Positions 33,022 through 42,272 of a DNA stretch of 64,000 nucleotides are shown here, one piece after another; the first letter of the stretch is position 1; the number at the start of each line of letters is the position of its first letter. The stretch is taken from the NCBI RefSeq assembly GCF_001612765.1, contig NZ_BDBB01000030.1, forward strand, positions 1 to 64,000. Reading direction: 5' to 3'. Below the pieces are notes generated by a model. The model saw only the letters and a program-made list of their open reading frames with translations. It had not been told where the DNA came from and did no database searches. This DNA comes from Nocardia arthritidis NBRC 100137 (GTDB lineage: Bacteria > Actinomycetota > Actinomycetes > Mycobacteriales > Mycobacteriaceae). The translations under genes were made by a program, and so were the position numbers.

Positions 33022-34812
33022 GTGACGAATCCATCCATCGAAGTCGATCCGGGCGATGTCCGGACCATCCGGCGCCGGTTGCGCTACGACCGGGATCATC
33101 CGCGCTACAAGTGGATCGTTCTGACCAACACCACGCTCGGTGTCCTGCTCACGGCCGTCAACTCATCGATCGTGCTGATCTCGCTGCCCGCGATCTTCCG
33201 CGGTGTCGGGCTCAACCCGCTCGAGGCGGGCAACGTCGGATACCTGCTGTGGATGCTGATGGGTTACCTGCTCGCCACCGCCGTGCTGGTGGTGATGTTC
33301 GGGCGGCTCGGCGACATCTTCGGCCGGGTGCGGGTCTACAACCTCGGCTTCACCATCTTCGCGCTGTCGGCGGTCGCGCTGTCGTTCGATCCGTGGCACG
33401 GGGGCGCCGGTGCGATGTGGATCATCGTCTGGCGGGTCGTCCAGGGTGTCGGCGGCGCGATGCTGACCGCCAACTCCTCGGCGATCCTCACCGACGCCTT
33501 CCCGGCCGGTCAGCGTGGCACCGCGCTCGGTATCAACATGGTCGCGGCGGTGGCCGGTTCGTTCTTCGGCCTGCTCATCGGCGGCGTGCTCTCGGAATGG
33601 GATTGGCGCGCGGTGTTCTGGGTCAGCGTCCCGATCGCCGTCCTCGGGGCGGTCTGGTCCTACCGCTCGCTACACGAGGTCGGCATCCGGACCGCGGGCA
33701 CGCTGGACTGGGCGGGCACCATCACCTTCGGCCTCGGCCTCACCGCGCTGCTGACCGGCATCACCTACGGCATCCAGCCCTACGGCGGCCACGCCACCGG
33801 CTGGACCAGCCCGTGGGTGCTTTCCGCGGTGCTGGGCGGCATCGTGCTGCTCGCGGTGTTCTGCGTGGTGGAGATTCGCGTCGCCGACCCGATGTTCCAT
33901 CTGGGACTGTTCCGGCACCGCGCCTTCGGGCTCGGCAATTTCGCCAATCTGATGGTCTCGATCGGACGCGGCGGCATGCAGTTCATGCTGATCATCTGGT
34001 TGCAGGGCATCTGGCTCCCCCTGCACGGGTACGACTTCGAGTCCACCCCGCTGTGGGCGGGCATCTACCTGTTGCCGCTGACCATCGGATTCCTCGCCGC
34101 CGGACCGATTTCGGGCTGGTTGTCCGATCGCTACGGGCCCCGACTGTTCACCACCGGAGGCGCGTTGCTGACCGGCGCGACGTTCCTGCTGCTGCTGATC
34201 ATCCCGGTGGACTTCGACTATCGGCTGTTCGCGCTGATCACCCTGCTCAACGGCATCGGCAGCGGTTTGTTCTTCTCGCCGAACACCGCCGCCATCATGT
34301 CCAGCGTCCCCGCCGCCCAGCGCGGCGCGGCCTCCGGCATGCGCGGCACCCTCTTCAACGGCGGCAACGCGCTGTCGATGGGAATCTTCTTCTCCCTGAT
34401 GGTGGTCGGGTTGGCGGCGAACCTGCCGTCGGCGCTGGACTCCGGGCTGCGCGCGCAGGGCGTCTCGGCGGGGGCCGCCGCCGAACTGGCCGCGATGCCG
34501 CCGGTGGCCAGCATGTTCGCCGCGTTCCTCGGCTACAACCCGATCCAGGAGTTGCTCGGTCCCACGGGGGAACTCGGCAAGCCGGGCGTCGACGCGCAAA
34601 CCCTCACCGGTCAGGAGTTCTTCCCCCATCTGCTCACCGGTCCGTTCCATTCCGGATTGGTCGTGGTGTTCGTCTCGGCCGCCGTGATGATGTTCCTGGC
34701 CGCCGTGGCGTCCTGGTTCATCGGTGCGAAATACGTCTACGACGAGGCGGCCGAACTCGCCGAGGCCGCACCGATGTCGGAGGACGTGAGCGCCGCGGTA
34801 CCCGTCCGCTGA
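33022..34812 (+). CDS. MFS transporter, DHA2-like 14-helix type, probable exporter
   Basis: A 596-residue polytopic membrane protein. Fourteen hydrophobic segments are visible between about residues 30 and 580, with the MFS loop motif FGRLGDIFGRVRVYN near 93 and WRVVQGVGGAMLTANSSAI near 138 that mark drug:H+ antiporters. The GTG at 33022 follows GAGGGG. It lies beside the siderophore genes and after the binding lipoprotein, divergent from it. Export of the freshly made siderophore is a fair guess from place, but drug efflux is equally possible from sequence. Confidence 0.82.
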   Translation: MTNPSIEVDPGDVRTIRRRLRYDRDHPRYKWIVLTNTTLGVLLTAVNSSIVLISLPAIFRGVGLNPLEAGNVGYLLWMLMGYLLATAVLVVMFGRLGDIFGRVRVYNLGFTIFALSAVALSFDPWHGGAGAMWIIVWRVVQGVGGAMLTANSSAILTDAFPAGQRGTALGINMVAAVAGSFFGLLIGGVLSEWDWRAVFWVSVPIAVLGAVWSYRSLHEVGIRTAGTLDWAGTITFGLGLTALLTGITYGIQPYGGHATGWTSPWVLSAVLGGIVLLAVFCVVEIRVADPMFHLGLFRHRAFGLGNFANLMVSIGRGGMQFMLIIWLQGIWLPLHGYDFESTPLWAGIYLLPLTIGFLAAGPISGWLSDRYGPRLFTTGGALLTGATFLLLLIIPVDFDYRLFALITLLNGIGSGLFFSPNTAAIMSSVPAAQRGAASGMRGTLFNGGNALSMGIFFSLMVVGLAANLPSALDSGLRAQGVSAGAAAELAAMPPVASMFAAFLGYNPIQELLGPTGELGKPGVDAQTLTGQEFFPHLLTGPFHSGLVVVFVSAAVMMFLAAVASWFIGAKYVYDEAAELAEAAPMSEDVSAAVPVR

Positions 34813-34881
34813 TCGGAGATCGGCGCAACGGGTTCGCGCCGGGCTGGCCTCGCGCCGCGCGAGGACATACCGTCGATCGAG

Positions 34882-36000
34882 ATGAACGCTGTTCCGACTC
34901 CGGTGGTGCTGTCGGTTGTCGTCTTCGTCGCGCTCATGACCGCGGGGCGGTGGCTGCTCGTCGACGAGACGGCCACCGATCGGCTGATCAACCGCACCTT
35001 CAGCTGGAACCTCGTAGGTCTGCTGCTGTACGAGGTGGCCATCGCGTTGGATAGTCCCGATATCGGGCCGCGCGTCTACCTCTGCGGTGGTCTCATGGCA
35101 CTCGCCAGCTTCTACGGGCTGGCCAGGCTCGTCGACGGCGCCGACACGGCGGCCGTTCACCGGCGTCAGCGGCGATACGATGCGATGGCGGTCGCTGTCG
35201 CCGTTTCGCTGATCGTCGCCACACCGATCCTGCGGTGGGCGTGGCGGATCGACTATGTCGAAGTCGTATGGACGCTGTCGGGGCTTCCCGGGGGCTTCTG
35301 TGCGTTGTTTTTCGCTCGTGCCTGCGTTCGCGAACTGCGCTCCCGAGGCGTTTCGATCAGGGAGAAGCTCACTTTCGCGATGTTGCTCGCGTTCGCGATC
35401 TACTGGTTTATCTCGATGACGATCATGGTCGGTCGCGCGCTCGCCGGTACGCCGCCGAGCGAGCCGGGAAAGGCGTGGGCTGTCGCGGCGGTCCTCATGT
35501 TCTCCGCCATCACCCTGTTCACCATGATCCCCCTGGTCACGGCGCTGCTGGCGCGGGCGGGCCTGGATCGCGCCGGGCGCGCCTGCCGCAGGCTGCGGCC
35601 GCTGTGGCGGGATCTCACCGCCGTGGTGCCGGAAGTCGTCCTGGCCGAAGACCTTTCCGCCCCGAGGGAAGCCACGTCCAGGCTCTATCGGATGACCGTC
35701 GAGATCTGGGACGCGCTGCTGCACCTGAAACCATATGCGCCCGGCTCTCCCGCCGGGACCTACACCGACGCGCGTCGCTACGCGCTCCAGGTCGCGCTGG
35801 CCGTGCGAGCCAAGCGCGGTGGTAGCGCCCCGGCTTCGGCCCCCACCGCCGCGGGCGTAGCGCAGGCGGAGGCACGCGATCGTGCGGCGGAATTCCGGTT
35901 TCTGCTCGAATTGGCCCGTGCATGGCCGGAGGCTGTTGCGGCCGTCGACTACCGGTCCGATGCGTTACAGACGGCCACCACTGCCGCGGTATCCCAATAG
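34882..36000 (+). CDS. MAB_1171c-like putative membrane transporter, copy 2
   Basis: A 372-residue integral membrane protein paralogous to the one at 26392-27465. Both start with a hydrophobic helix followed by AGRW-LV and TDR-INR, keep an EVVWTLS-LP element near 130, share LLxRAGLDRAGRxCRRLxPLW and end with LYRMTVEI-DALLHLKPY and a LLELAR-WP tail. Copy 2 has a longer C-terminal end. It follows the MFS gene by 69 nt on the same strand, and its last 52 nt overlap the convergent SnoaL gene. No function is known for this family. Confidence 0.75.
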   Translation: MNAVPTPVVLSVVVFVALMTAGRWLLVDETATDRLINRTFSWNLVGLLLYEVAIALDSPDIGPRVYLCGGLMALASFYGLARLVDGADTAAVHRRQRRYDAMAVAVAVSLIVATPILRWAWRIDYVEVVWTLSGLPGGFCALFFARACVRELRSRGVSIREKLTFAMLLAFAIYWFISMTIMVGRALAGTPPSEPGKAWAVAAVLMFSAITLFTMIPLVTALLARAGLDRAGRACRRLRPLWRDLTAVVPEVVLAEDLSAPREATSRLYRMTVEIWDALLHLKPYAPGSPAGTYTDARRYALQVALAVRAKRGGSAPASAPTAAGVAQAEARDRAAEFRFLLELARAWPEAVAAVDYRSDALQTATTAAVSQ

Positions 36001-36389
36001 AAGGGCCGCACCTCGGCGATGCGGCCGTCGGCGAAGGTGATCGTCTGCAGGATCGGGAAAGCGAGTTCGCGGCCCGTCGCGCGAGCGCGAGCGTGGACTT
36101 CGGTATGCACCACGACGGTCTCGGCGGCCGGGAGAAAACGCTGTTCGAGCATCTCGAATGCCTCCCACGTGGCGCTCATCGCGCGGAAGAACCGTTCCAT
36201 GCCATCGTGACCGCGCCAGATCCCGCCGTAGGGCAGGTTCTCGGCTTGACGGAGGACCACCGATGGATGGAAGAACGGCGCGAGCAGGTCGAACGAGGCG
36301 TTGCCCGGCCCGCCGGCCGCCAGGTATTCCGCTTCGGCCGCGTACATTCCGGTCAGTACGGTCATCGGGTCGGTCGTCGATGGCGTCAT
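35949..36389 (-). CDS. SnoaL/NTF2-like domain protein
   Basis: A 146-residue protein with the small cone-shaped NTF2 fold of SnoaL-like proteins. Visible elements include LLAPFFHPSVVLRQAENLPYGG, RGHDGMERFFRAM and the beta-sheet segment PILQTITFADGRIAEVRPFYWD. The start at ATG 36389 is chosen because the upstream frame is low-complexity. Members bind small molecules or act as isomerases or hydrolases; the ligand is unknown. It lies in one direction with the cupin and the broken MFS gene, probably one transcript under the divergent TetR regulator. Its 3' end overlaps the convergent membrane protein by 52 nt. Confidence 0.8.
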   Translation of the reverse strand: MTPSTTDPMTVLTGMYAAEAEYLAAGGPGNASFDLLAPFFHPSVVLRQAENLPYGGIWRGHDGMERFFRAMSATWEAFEMLEQRFLPAAETVVVHTEVHARARATGRELAFPILQTITFADGRIAEVRPFYWDTAAVVAVCNASDR

Positions 36390-36499
36390 GCGGCCAGTCT
36401 GACCGCCGCGAGCGGGCGGGACCGGCGGTATTCGGACGTCGCGATGACCGCCGAGGCGGTTCCCGCACACGCGCCGCGGCACGGGAACCGAAGGACGGA

Positions 36500-36889
36500 T
36501 CACTGCGCGGCGACAGGGTCCTGACGGCTGTCGTGGCGCAGCCCGATGGACATGATGTCGGACGGTTCATCGAGTTCGATGCGATGCCAGCGGTTTCTAG
36601 GGACCACGAAGGCGGTGCCAGAAGTGAGACGGACCATCGTCTCGTCCTCACCCGCGTGCTCCGGTCGCAGATACAGGCGCAGCGCGCCGGTCAGGCAGCA
36701 CACCGCTTCGTCACTGCCGGGATGGACTTCCCAGTGGTCGGCGTGCACGTCGGCGTCGGATTCGACGTGGAAGGCCGCGAGCTGCCAGTCGCCGTCGCCG
36801 GTGGCCATCCGGCGTTCACCGGCCGCTACCGAACCGTCACTGCCGAAATTGATCGCTCGGCGGAACAAGTCGATCGAGTTCTGGTTCAT
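36500..36889 (-). CDS. Cupin-domain protein
   Basis: A 129-residue single-domain cupin. The first motif reads HADHWEVHPGSDEAVCCLTG (about 50-69) and the second FVVPRNRWHRIEL near 95-107, giving the metal-ligand His/Glu pattern of the fold. The reaction is unknown. Its ATG overlaps the stop codon of the upstream broken MFS frame, so it was once translationally coupled to that transporter. Confidence 0.82.
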   Translation of the reverse strand: MNQNSIDLFRRAINFGSDGSVAAGERRMATGDGDWQLAAFHVESDADVHADHWEVHPGSDEAVCCLTGALRLYLRPEHAGEDETMVRLTSGTAFVVPRNRWHRIELDEPSDIMSIGLRHDSRQDPVAAQ

Positions 36890-37493
36890 GTTGTGTCCCT
36901 TTCGATGTGATGGGTGGGGATAGTTTTCGGCTCTTCGGTTTCGAGGTATCGTGCTGCCGTCGACGTGTCCATCGAGCCTGACGAGGCGTCTTCAGGTGCG
37001 CGTGGCGGAGAGTTCCGCGGCCTTCTCCCTCTCCGCGTCGTTCGGATCGTGCGGCGCGTCGCAGGCAGCACGGTCGCGGCGACGATGCTCGCCAGGGCGA
37101 ACAGTCCCGCCGCGCAGCAGAGCGCCAGGGCGTAACCATCGTTCAGAGCCGCGGGCGCTGTGCTGTTCCCGGTTCTCGTGGCCGCGATGGTGGCGAGCGC
37201 GGCCACGCCGACGCAGCCGCCGAGCTGGCGCGCGCTGTTGAAGACGCCGGAGGCCATGCCCGCTTCATGGGGCACGACGCCCATGGTCGCCGCGGCGGCC
37301 GCCGGGGCCAGGCACAGTCCGAGGCCGAAGCCGCCCAGCAGTGAGGGGCCGAGGACGTCGGCGAGGTGGCCACCCAGGCCAGATCGACCGGCGCGAAGCC
37401 CAGATCTCCCCGGATGGCGGGCAGCGCGACGTTCACCACCGCGAGGTCCAACGCGACCGTGAACTGCGCGACGGCCACCGCCGTCAACGCCAC
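36886..37493 (-). pseudogene. MFS transporter pseudogene with internal deletions
   Basis: The first frame starts with an intact MFS helix 1 (VALTAVAVAQFTVALDLAVV, then NVALPAIRGDL) from a GTG at 37493. It runs to LAWVAT and is then continued in another frame as GGHLADVLG, the loop after helix 2. That is joined directly to PSLLGGFGLGLCLAP and MASGVFNSARQLGG, which belong to the last helices of a DHA2-type transporter. About two thirds of the protein, roughly helices 3 to 10, is missing and the reading frame is shifted. The divergent TetR gene and operator remain intact. Confidence 0.8.
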
Positions 37494-37509
37494 GCCCGGC
37501 CGCCCACGT

Positions 37510-37533
37510 AGTTTTTATACATGTATAAAAACT
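37510..37533. promoter_or_regulatory. Perfect 24-bp palindrome, probable TetR operator
   Basis: AGTTTTTATACA followed by its exact reverse complement TGTATAAAAACT gives a 24-bp perfect palindrome. It lies 16 nt before the start of the broken MFS gene and 41 nt before the divergent TetR gene. This is the classic place for an operator that controls both the regulator and its efflux pump. The same AT-rich stretch could hold both promoters. Confidence 0.85.
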
Positions 37534-37573
37534 AACCGCACGGGTTGCCCCGTGTCCACACCCGGTTCGGTGG

Positions 37574-38287
37574 ATGGGCGAAGATGGACCCATGCCGAGC
37601 TCGTCGTCGCAGCCTCAGCGCACCGGCCGACCCGCGCGCATCTCCCGCGGGGACATCGTCGCGGCGGCCAACGCGGTGATCGAGGCCGAGGGCGTGGAGA
37701 AGCTGACCATGCGCCGCCTGGCCACCGAACTCGGTTGCACACCGATGGCGCTCTACCACCATGTCCGCGACAAGGAAGACCTGCTCCGGCTGCTGCTCAA
37801 CGACCACGCCGACCAGGTGGTGTGGCCGGATCTGCCGGAGGATCCGCGACAGCGCGTCCGCGTCGCGGCGCGGGCCATGCACGATGCGCTCGTCGCGCGC
37901 CCGTGGGTCGTCGAGATCCTCGCCGCCGACGACCTTCTCGGTGTCTCCGCGCTGTGGGTGACCGAATCCATCGTGGACGGGTTCGTCGCCGGCGGCCTAT
38001 CGCCGGCGCGGGCCGTCCAGGCCTACCGCGTCGTCTGGCGCTACACGGCGGGCGATCTCATCGTGCGCGCCCGATCCGCACGCCGGGCCGCGGAGGGCCG
38101 TCCCACCTTCCGCGCGCAGGTCTTCGCCGACCTCGACGCAGAGGCTTATCCCCGCCTGGCCGCCCTCGGCTCCGACTACTTGTCCCTCGCCGCCCAGGAC
38201 ACCTACGAACTCGGCCTCGACGCTCTGATCGATGGTCTGCTGCGGACGCGCCCGCAGAAATCGAGTGATTCCTCCGAAAGGCATTGA
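37574..38287 (+). CDS. TetR-family transcriptional regulator
   Basis: A 237-residue repressor. The N-terminal helix-turn-helix lies at about residues 20-70 (ISRGDIVAAANAVIEAEG, MRRLATELGCTPMALYHHV). The C-terminal helical ligand domain follows, of the TetR_C type seen in efflux regulators. A second ATG at 37592 is an alternative start that removes six residues. It is divergent from the MFS-cupin-SnoaL group across the 24-bp palindrome, which is its probable operator. The ligand is unknown. The main target gene, the MFS pump, is broken. Confidence 0.88.
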   Translation: MGEDGPMPSSSSQPQRTGRPARISRGDIVAAANAVIEAEGVEKLTMRRLATELGCTPMALYHHVRDKEDLLRLLLNDHADQVVWPDLPEDPRQRVRVAARAMHDALVARPWVVEILAADDLLGVSALWVTESIVDGFVAGGLSPARAVQAYRVVWRYTAGDLIVRARSARRAAEGRPTFRAQVFADLDAEAYPRLAALGSDYLSLAAQDTYELGLDALIDGLLRTRPQKSSDSSERH

Positions 38288-38339
38288 GCGGCCGATTCAC
38301 CGCGCTCTACGGATAATCCGCCTTCGCGGTCCGGCATAC

Positions 38340-38373
38340 AGTTCGAGCCCGCCACGAAGGGCGGGCTCGAACT
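38340..38373. terminator. Bidirectional terminator hairpin
   Basis: A 14-bp perfect inverted repeat (AGTTCGAGCCCGCC paired with GGCGGGCTCGAACT) with a 6-nt loop, between the converging TetR and M13 peptidase genes. Confidence 0.8.
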
Positions 38374-38406
38374 CGCTTCACGCTCGGTCGCACACGACCG
38401 GCCGAC

Positions 38407-40455
38407 TCAGAACGTCACCCGCTGATCAGCGGGCAGAAACAGCTTGTCGCCTTCCTTCACCTCGAAGGTCTTGTAGAACTCGTCGAGATTGCGGACGACC
38501 TGATTGCAGCGGAATTCGTTGGGGGAGTGGGTGTCGATGCTCAGGTAGCGGACGGTGAGTTCTTTTGTTTGCTTCTCCCGCCAGCTGCGGGCCCAGGACA
38601 GGAACATGGTGCGGTAGTCGGGATTGTCGATACCCCGGCGCTTCTCGGCGATGCGGAAAGCCGCCAAGGTGATCTGGAGTCCGCGCAGATCGGCGAGGTT
38701 CTCGCCGACGGTGAGCTCGCCGTTGACGTGCTGGTTCGGTTCCAGCCCCTCCGGCACGAGCGCGTTGTACTGGTCGACCAGTTGCTTGGCCTTGGCGTCG
38801 AACGCGGCGCGGTCCTCGGGCGTCCACCAGTCGCGGCGATTGCCGTCCCCGTCGTACTTGGAGCCCTGGTCGTCGAAGCCGTGGCCGATCTCGTGCCCGA
38901 TGGTCGACCCGACCGCGCCGAAATTGACCGCGGGCAGCGCGTCCTTGTCGAAGAACGGCGGCTGGAGGTAGGCCGCCGGGAAGACGATCTGATTGGAGTT
39001 CGACGAGTAGTAGGCATTCACCGTCTGCGGCGACATCCCCCATTCGTCCTTGTCGACCGGCGTGCCGAGTCGCGCGAACGCACGCTTGACCTCGAAAGCG
39101 TTGATGGCGAGCAACGACTCGATCAGTTTGCCCCTGGTGATCTGGAGCTTGGAGTAGTCGACCCACTTGTCCGGGTAGCCGATCTTGGGATCGATCTTGT
39201 CCAGTTTCGCCAGCGAGGCCGCCCTGGTCGCGGGTGACATCCAGGTCGAGTTGGTGAAATTCTCCCGGTAGGCCGCGACGACGTCGGCGAGCATCTCCTT
39301 GGCCCGTTCTTTCGCCTCCGGGGGGAAGTGCTTGGCCACATACAATTTTCCGAGTTGCTCGCCGAGCTTGTCGTCGACGATCGAAACCCCGTACTTCCAG
39401 CGTTCGGGCCGCTCGTCCTGCCCGTTGAGCACTCTGCCCTTGAAATCGAAGTTCGCGTCGTTGACGGCTTTGGGCAGGTAGGGCGCGAACTCACGCAGCA
39501 CGTAGAGCTTGAGGTAGTCCCGCCAGGTCGCGATATCCACTTCGGTCCACAACTGGCCCGCCGCCGTGATGTAGGAGGGCTGGTTGACCACCATCGTCGC
39601 GAACAACTCGCGCGGGCGGTCGGTGTTCCCGGCCAGCCACGGGTCCCAGTCGAAGCCCGGAGCCAGGGCGGTCATATCGGCCCAGCTGTACACGTTGTAC
39701 GTCGCGTCGGTGTCGCGGTTGCGCACGTTGTCCCAGTGCGCGGGCGCGATCCGCTTTTCCAGGTCGAACACCCGCTGCGCGATCCCGGCCGGATCGGCGA
39801 ACCCCGCGCCCGCGGCGATGCGCTCGAGGAAGACGCGATACTGCGCGAGCACCTCGGCGTACTCCGGCTTCCGGTAGTACTGCTCGCCGAGGCCGAGTCC
39901 GGCCTGCCCGACCGAAGGGATGTAGGCGTTCGAGTTCTTCCGGTCGACGCCGATGCCGAGCCCGATCAGCCCGTCGAGCGGCAACTCGGCCATCACCTTC
40001 GCCAGGTCCGGCTTGGTGGCGGCGCCATCGATCTTGGCGAACAGCGGCGCCAGGGGCGTCATGCCGAGCCGTTCGATCTCGTCCCAGTCCACCCTGGCGT
40101 CGTAGAGGTCCTTGATCTGCTGCTCTTCCGAACCGGGTTTCGGATCCCGGATGCCGTCGATGATCTCCCGCAACTGCTGTTCGGTGCGCTCGCCCGCCTC
40201 ACTGCCCGAGCCGTAGCTGACCTTGTCCGGCGGCAGCTGGTAGTCCCGCAGCCACTTCCCGTTGACGTGCCGGTACAGGTCGTCCTGCGGCCGGATCGTC
40301 TCGTCCACTCCGCTGAGATCGACGCCGGTGAGCGTTCTGCTCGCGGGTTCGGTGTCATCCGAGCACGCGACCAGCGCTGCGGCGGCCGGAACGGCCCCGA
40401 GGGCGATCAGGAAGGCACGACGATCCAGCTTCGCTGGCCGACCGGTAGATGTCAC
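38407..40455 (-). CDS. M13-family zinc metallopeptidase lipoprotein
   Basis: A 682-residue secreted peptidase of the neprilysin family (related to mycobacterial Zmp1). The GTG at 40455 is chosen because a GGGGAGAGG site precedes it; the longer frame has no similarity. The N-terminus has a twin-arginine-like stretch (LDRRAFLIALG) and a lipobox-like LVACS. The zinc motif HEIGH lies near residue 520 in STIGHEIGHGFDDQGSKYD, and the third ligand in GENLADLRG near 580. The full N-terminal cap domain is present. It should cut peptides outside the membrane; substrates are unknown. It is divergent from the rplN promoter. Confidence 0.9.
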   Translation of the reverse strand: MTSTGRPAKLDRRAFLIALGAVPAAAALVACSDDTEPASRTLTGVDLSGVDETIRPQDDLYRHVNGKWLRDYQLPPDKVSYGSGSEAGERTEQQLREIIDGIRDPKPGSEEQQIKDLYDARVDWDEIERLGMTPLAPLFAKIDGAATKPDLAKVMAELPLDGLIGLGIGVDRKNSNAYIPSVGQAGLGLGEQYYRKPEYAEVLAQYRVFLERIAAGAGFADPAGIAQRVFDLEKRIAPAHWDNVRNRDTDATYNVYSWADMTALAPGFDWDPWLAGNTDRPRELFATMVVNQPSYITAAGQLWTEVDIATWRDYLKLYVLREFAPYLPKAVNDANFDFKGRVLNGQDERPERWKYGVSIVDDKLGEQLGKLYVAKHFPPEAKERAKEMLADVVAAYRENFTNSTWMSPATRAASLAKLDKIDPKIGYPDKWVDYSKLQITRGKLIESLLAINAFEVKRAFARLGTPVDKDEWGMSPQTVNAYYSSNSNQIVFPAAYLQPPFFDKDALPAVNFGAVGSTIGHEIGHGFDDQGSKYDGDGNRRDWWTPEDRAAFDAKAKQLVDQYNALVPEGLEPNQHVNGELTVGENLADLRGLQITLAAFRIAEKRRGIDNPDYRTMFLSWARSWREKQTKELTVRYLSIDTHSPNEFRCNQVVRNLDEFYKTFEVKEGDKLFLPADQRVTF

Positions 40456-40581
40456 GAGAATCCTCTCCCCGACGCGGCGGTGCCGCAGATGTACGAAGGC
40501 AGCCTTGCAGGACACGAGGCTACCGGCGCGGCGCCGGACCGGCCGGGATTGGGGAAAGGGGCACCGCCGTGTGGGTCCGAT

Positions 40582-40627
40582 TTGGGAACGACCTGCGGGT
40601 TCCCATACACTAGACCGGTTGCCTGCG
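40582..40627 (+). promoter_or_regulatory. Promoter of the rplN-rplX-rplE-rpsN unit
   Basis: TTGGGA at 40582-40587 and TACACT at 40606-40611, 18 nt apart, form a plausible SigA promoter about 185 nt upstream of rplN. The stretch from 40606 to 40627 (TACACTAGA, C, CGGTTGCCTG) recurs in front of rpsH with two mismatches. Confidence 0.65.
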
Positions 40628-40793
40628 GGAGCTATGCCCGCAATCCGGCAGTGAACCCCCAGTGGTTGGTTCCGCGTTTCTTGCTCGAATCGAGGAAAAC
40701 CGCTGGCAGGCGCGCGTCCGGAGGGCAACCGACCATGCCCGTCGGGTCGGCAATCCGGCGTGCACATACGTCCAGGTCAAGGAGGACGCTGAA

Positions 40794-41162
40794 GTGATTC
40801 AGCAGGAGTCGCGACTGCGCGTCGCCGACAACACGGGCGCGAAGGAAATCCTTTGCATCCGCGTTCTCGGTGGTTCGTCGCGTCGCTATGCCGGTATCGG
40901 CGACATCATCGTCGCTACCGTGAAAGACGCCATCCCCGGCGGCAACGTGAAGCGGGGTGACGTCGTCAAGGCCGTCGTCGTGCGCACCACCAAGGAGCGC
41001 CGTCGTCCCGATGGTTCCTACATCAAGTTCGACGAGAACGCGGCCGTGCTCATCAAGGCGGACAACGACCCGCGCGGCACTCGTATCTTCGGCCCGGTCG
41101 GCCGCGAGCTGCGTGACAAGAAGTTCATGAAGATCGTGTCGCTGGCTCCGGAGGTGCTCTGA
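40794..41162 (+). CDS. rplN: 50S ribosomal protein L14
   Basis: The 122-residue L14 protein ([20 protein letters not shown]), which binds 23S rRNA at the subunit interface. GTG start at 40794 with AAGGAGG upstream. The length equals the family norm. It is the first gene of the spc operon. Here the unit begins with its own promoter after a gap rather than following rpsQ, so the upstream S10 operon is not adjacent in this window. Confidence 0.98.
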   Translation: MIQQESRLRVADNTGAKEILCIRVLGGSSRRYAGIGDIIVATVKDAIPGGNVKRGDVVKAVVVRTTKERRRPDGSYIKFDENAAVLIKADNDPRGTRIFGPVGRELRDKKFMKIVSLAPEVL

Positions 41163-41163
41163 C

Positions 41164-41481
41164 ATGAAGGTGCACAAGGGTGACACCGTGCTCGTCATCT
41201 CGGGCAAGGACAAGGGCGCCAAGGGCAAGGTCATCCAGGCCTACCCGAAGGAGAACCGGGTCCTCGTCGAGGGCGTGAACCGGATCAAGAAGCACGTCGC
41301 GAACTCCGCCAACCAGCGCGGCGCCTCCTCGGGCGGCATCGTGACCCAGGAAGCCCCCATCCACGTCTCGAACGTGATGGTCGTCGACTCCGACGGCAAG
41401 CCGGCCCGTATCGGCTACCGGACCGACGAGGAGAGCGGCAAGCGGGTCCGGATCTCCCGTAAGAACGGGAAGGACATCTGA
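41164..41481 (+). CDS. rplX: 50S ribosomal protein L24
   Basis: The 105-residue L24 protein, an early assembly factor of the 50S subunit. It begins with the KOW-type motif [20 protein letters not shown] and starts 1 nt after the rplN stop, so it is translationally coupled. Length and order are normal for the spc operon. Confidence 0.98.
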   Translation: MKVHKGDTVLVISGKDKGAKGKVIQAYPKENRVLVEGVNRIKKHVANSANQRGASSGGIVTQEAPIHVSNVMVVDSDGKPARIGYRTDEESGKRVRISRKNGKDI

Positions 41482-41482
41482 T

Positions 41483-42046
41483 ATGACCACGACGGAAAAA
41501 GTGCAGCCCCGGCTGAAGCAGCGCTACCGCGAAGAAATCAAAGACGCGCTGAACAAGGAATTCGGCTACGCCAATGTGATGCAGATCCCCGGCGTGGTGA
41601 AGGTTGTCGTCAACATGGGTGTCGGTGACGCCGCCCGCGACGCGAAGCTGATCAACGGCGCCGTCGAGGACCTGGCCCTGATCACCGGTCAGAAGCCGCA
41701 GATCCGCAAGGCGACCAAGTCCATCGCGCAGTTCAAGCTGCGTGAGGGCATGCCGATCGGCGCCAAGGTCACCCTGCGCGGCGACCGGATGTGGGAGTTC
41801 CTGGACCGCCTGGTCTCCATCGCGCTGCCCCGTATCCGCGACTTCCGCGGCCTGTCGCCGAAGCAGTTCGACGGCAACGGCAACTACACGTTCGGCCTGA
41901 GCGAGCAGTCGATGTTCCACGAAATCGACGTGGACCGGATCGACCGTCCGCGTGGTATGGACATCACCGTGGTGACCACCGCGACCAACAACGAAGAAGG
42001 CCGTGCCCTGCTCAAGCACCTCGGCTTCCCGTTCAAGGAGAACTGA
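41483..42046 (+). CDS. rplE: 50S ribosomal protein L5
   Basis: The 187-residue L5 protein that binds 5S rRNA in the central protuberance. The sequences [20 protein letters not shown] and [17 protein letters not shown] are diagnostic. It starts 1 nt after rplX and is followed by rpsN after 4 nt. Confidence 0.98.
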   Translation: MTTTEKVQPRLKQRYREEIKDALNKEFGYANVMQIPGVVKVVVNMGVGDAARDAKLINGAVEDLALITGQKPQIRKATKSIAQFKLREGMPIGAKVTLRGDRMWEFLDRLVSIALPRIRDFRGLSPKQFDGNGNYTFGLSEQSMFHEIDVDRIDRPRGMDITVVTTATNNEEGRALLKHLGFPFKEN

Positions 42047-42050
42047 GCAC

Positions 42051-42236
42051 ATGGCAAAGAAAGCACTGGTCAACAAGGCCAACGCCAAGCCGAAGTTCGC
42101 TGTCCGCGCCTACACCCGCTGCCAGCGCTGCGGCCGCCCCCACGCGGTCTACCGCAAGTTCGGCCTCTGCCGCGTGTGCCTGCGCGAAATGGCGCACCGC
42201 GGCGAGCTGCCGGGCGTGCACAAGAGCTCCTGGTGA
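42051..42236 (+). CDS. rpsN: 30S ribosomal protein S14, zinc-binding type
   Basis: The 61-residue zinc-ribbon form of S14 (also named rpsZ). The four zinc cysteines lie in CQRCG and CRVC (residues 24, 27, 40, 43). It ends with the usual KSSW. In most actinobacteria rpsH follows directly. Here the transcript ends at a strong hairpin 37 nt downstream and rpsH is 14 kb away. A decayed second copy of the 3' part of this gene lies at 52021-52196. Confidence 0.98.
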   Translation: MAKKALVNKANAKPKFAVRAYTRCQRCGRPHAVYRKFGLCRVCLREMAHRGELPGVHKSSW

Positions 42237-42272
42237 GCTGACGCTCCTGGTGAGCGCACCCGGATAACCGAA

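Noticed and set aside
32178-35054. A 958-codon plus-strand frame overlapping the binding lipoprotein and the MFS gene
   Set aside because: It runs through two established genes in a wrong frame and has no recognisable domain.
33670-35724. A 684-codon minus-strand frame opposite the MFS and membrane protein genes, and similar long antisense frames opposite irtB and nbtC-nbtF
   Set aside because: The same GC-driven shadow effect; low-complexity content rich in Arg, His, Gln and Gly, spanning two real genes.
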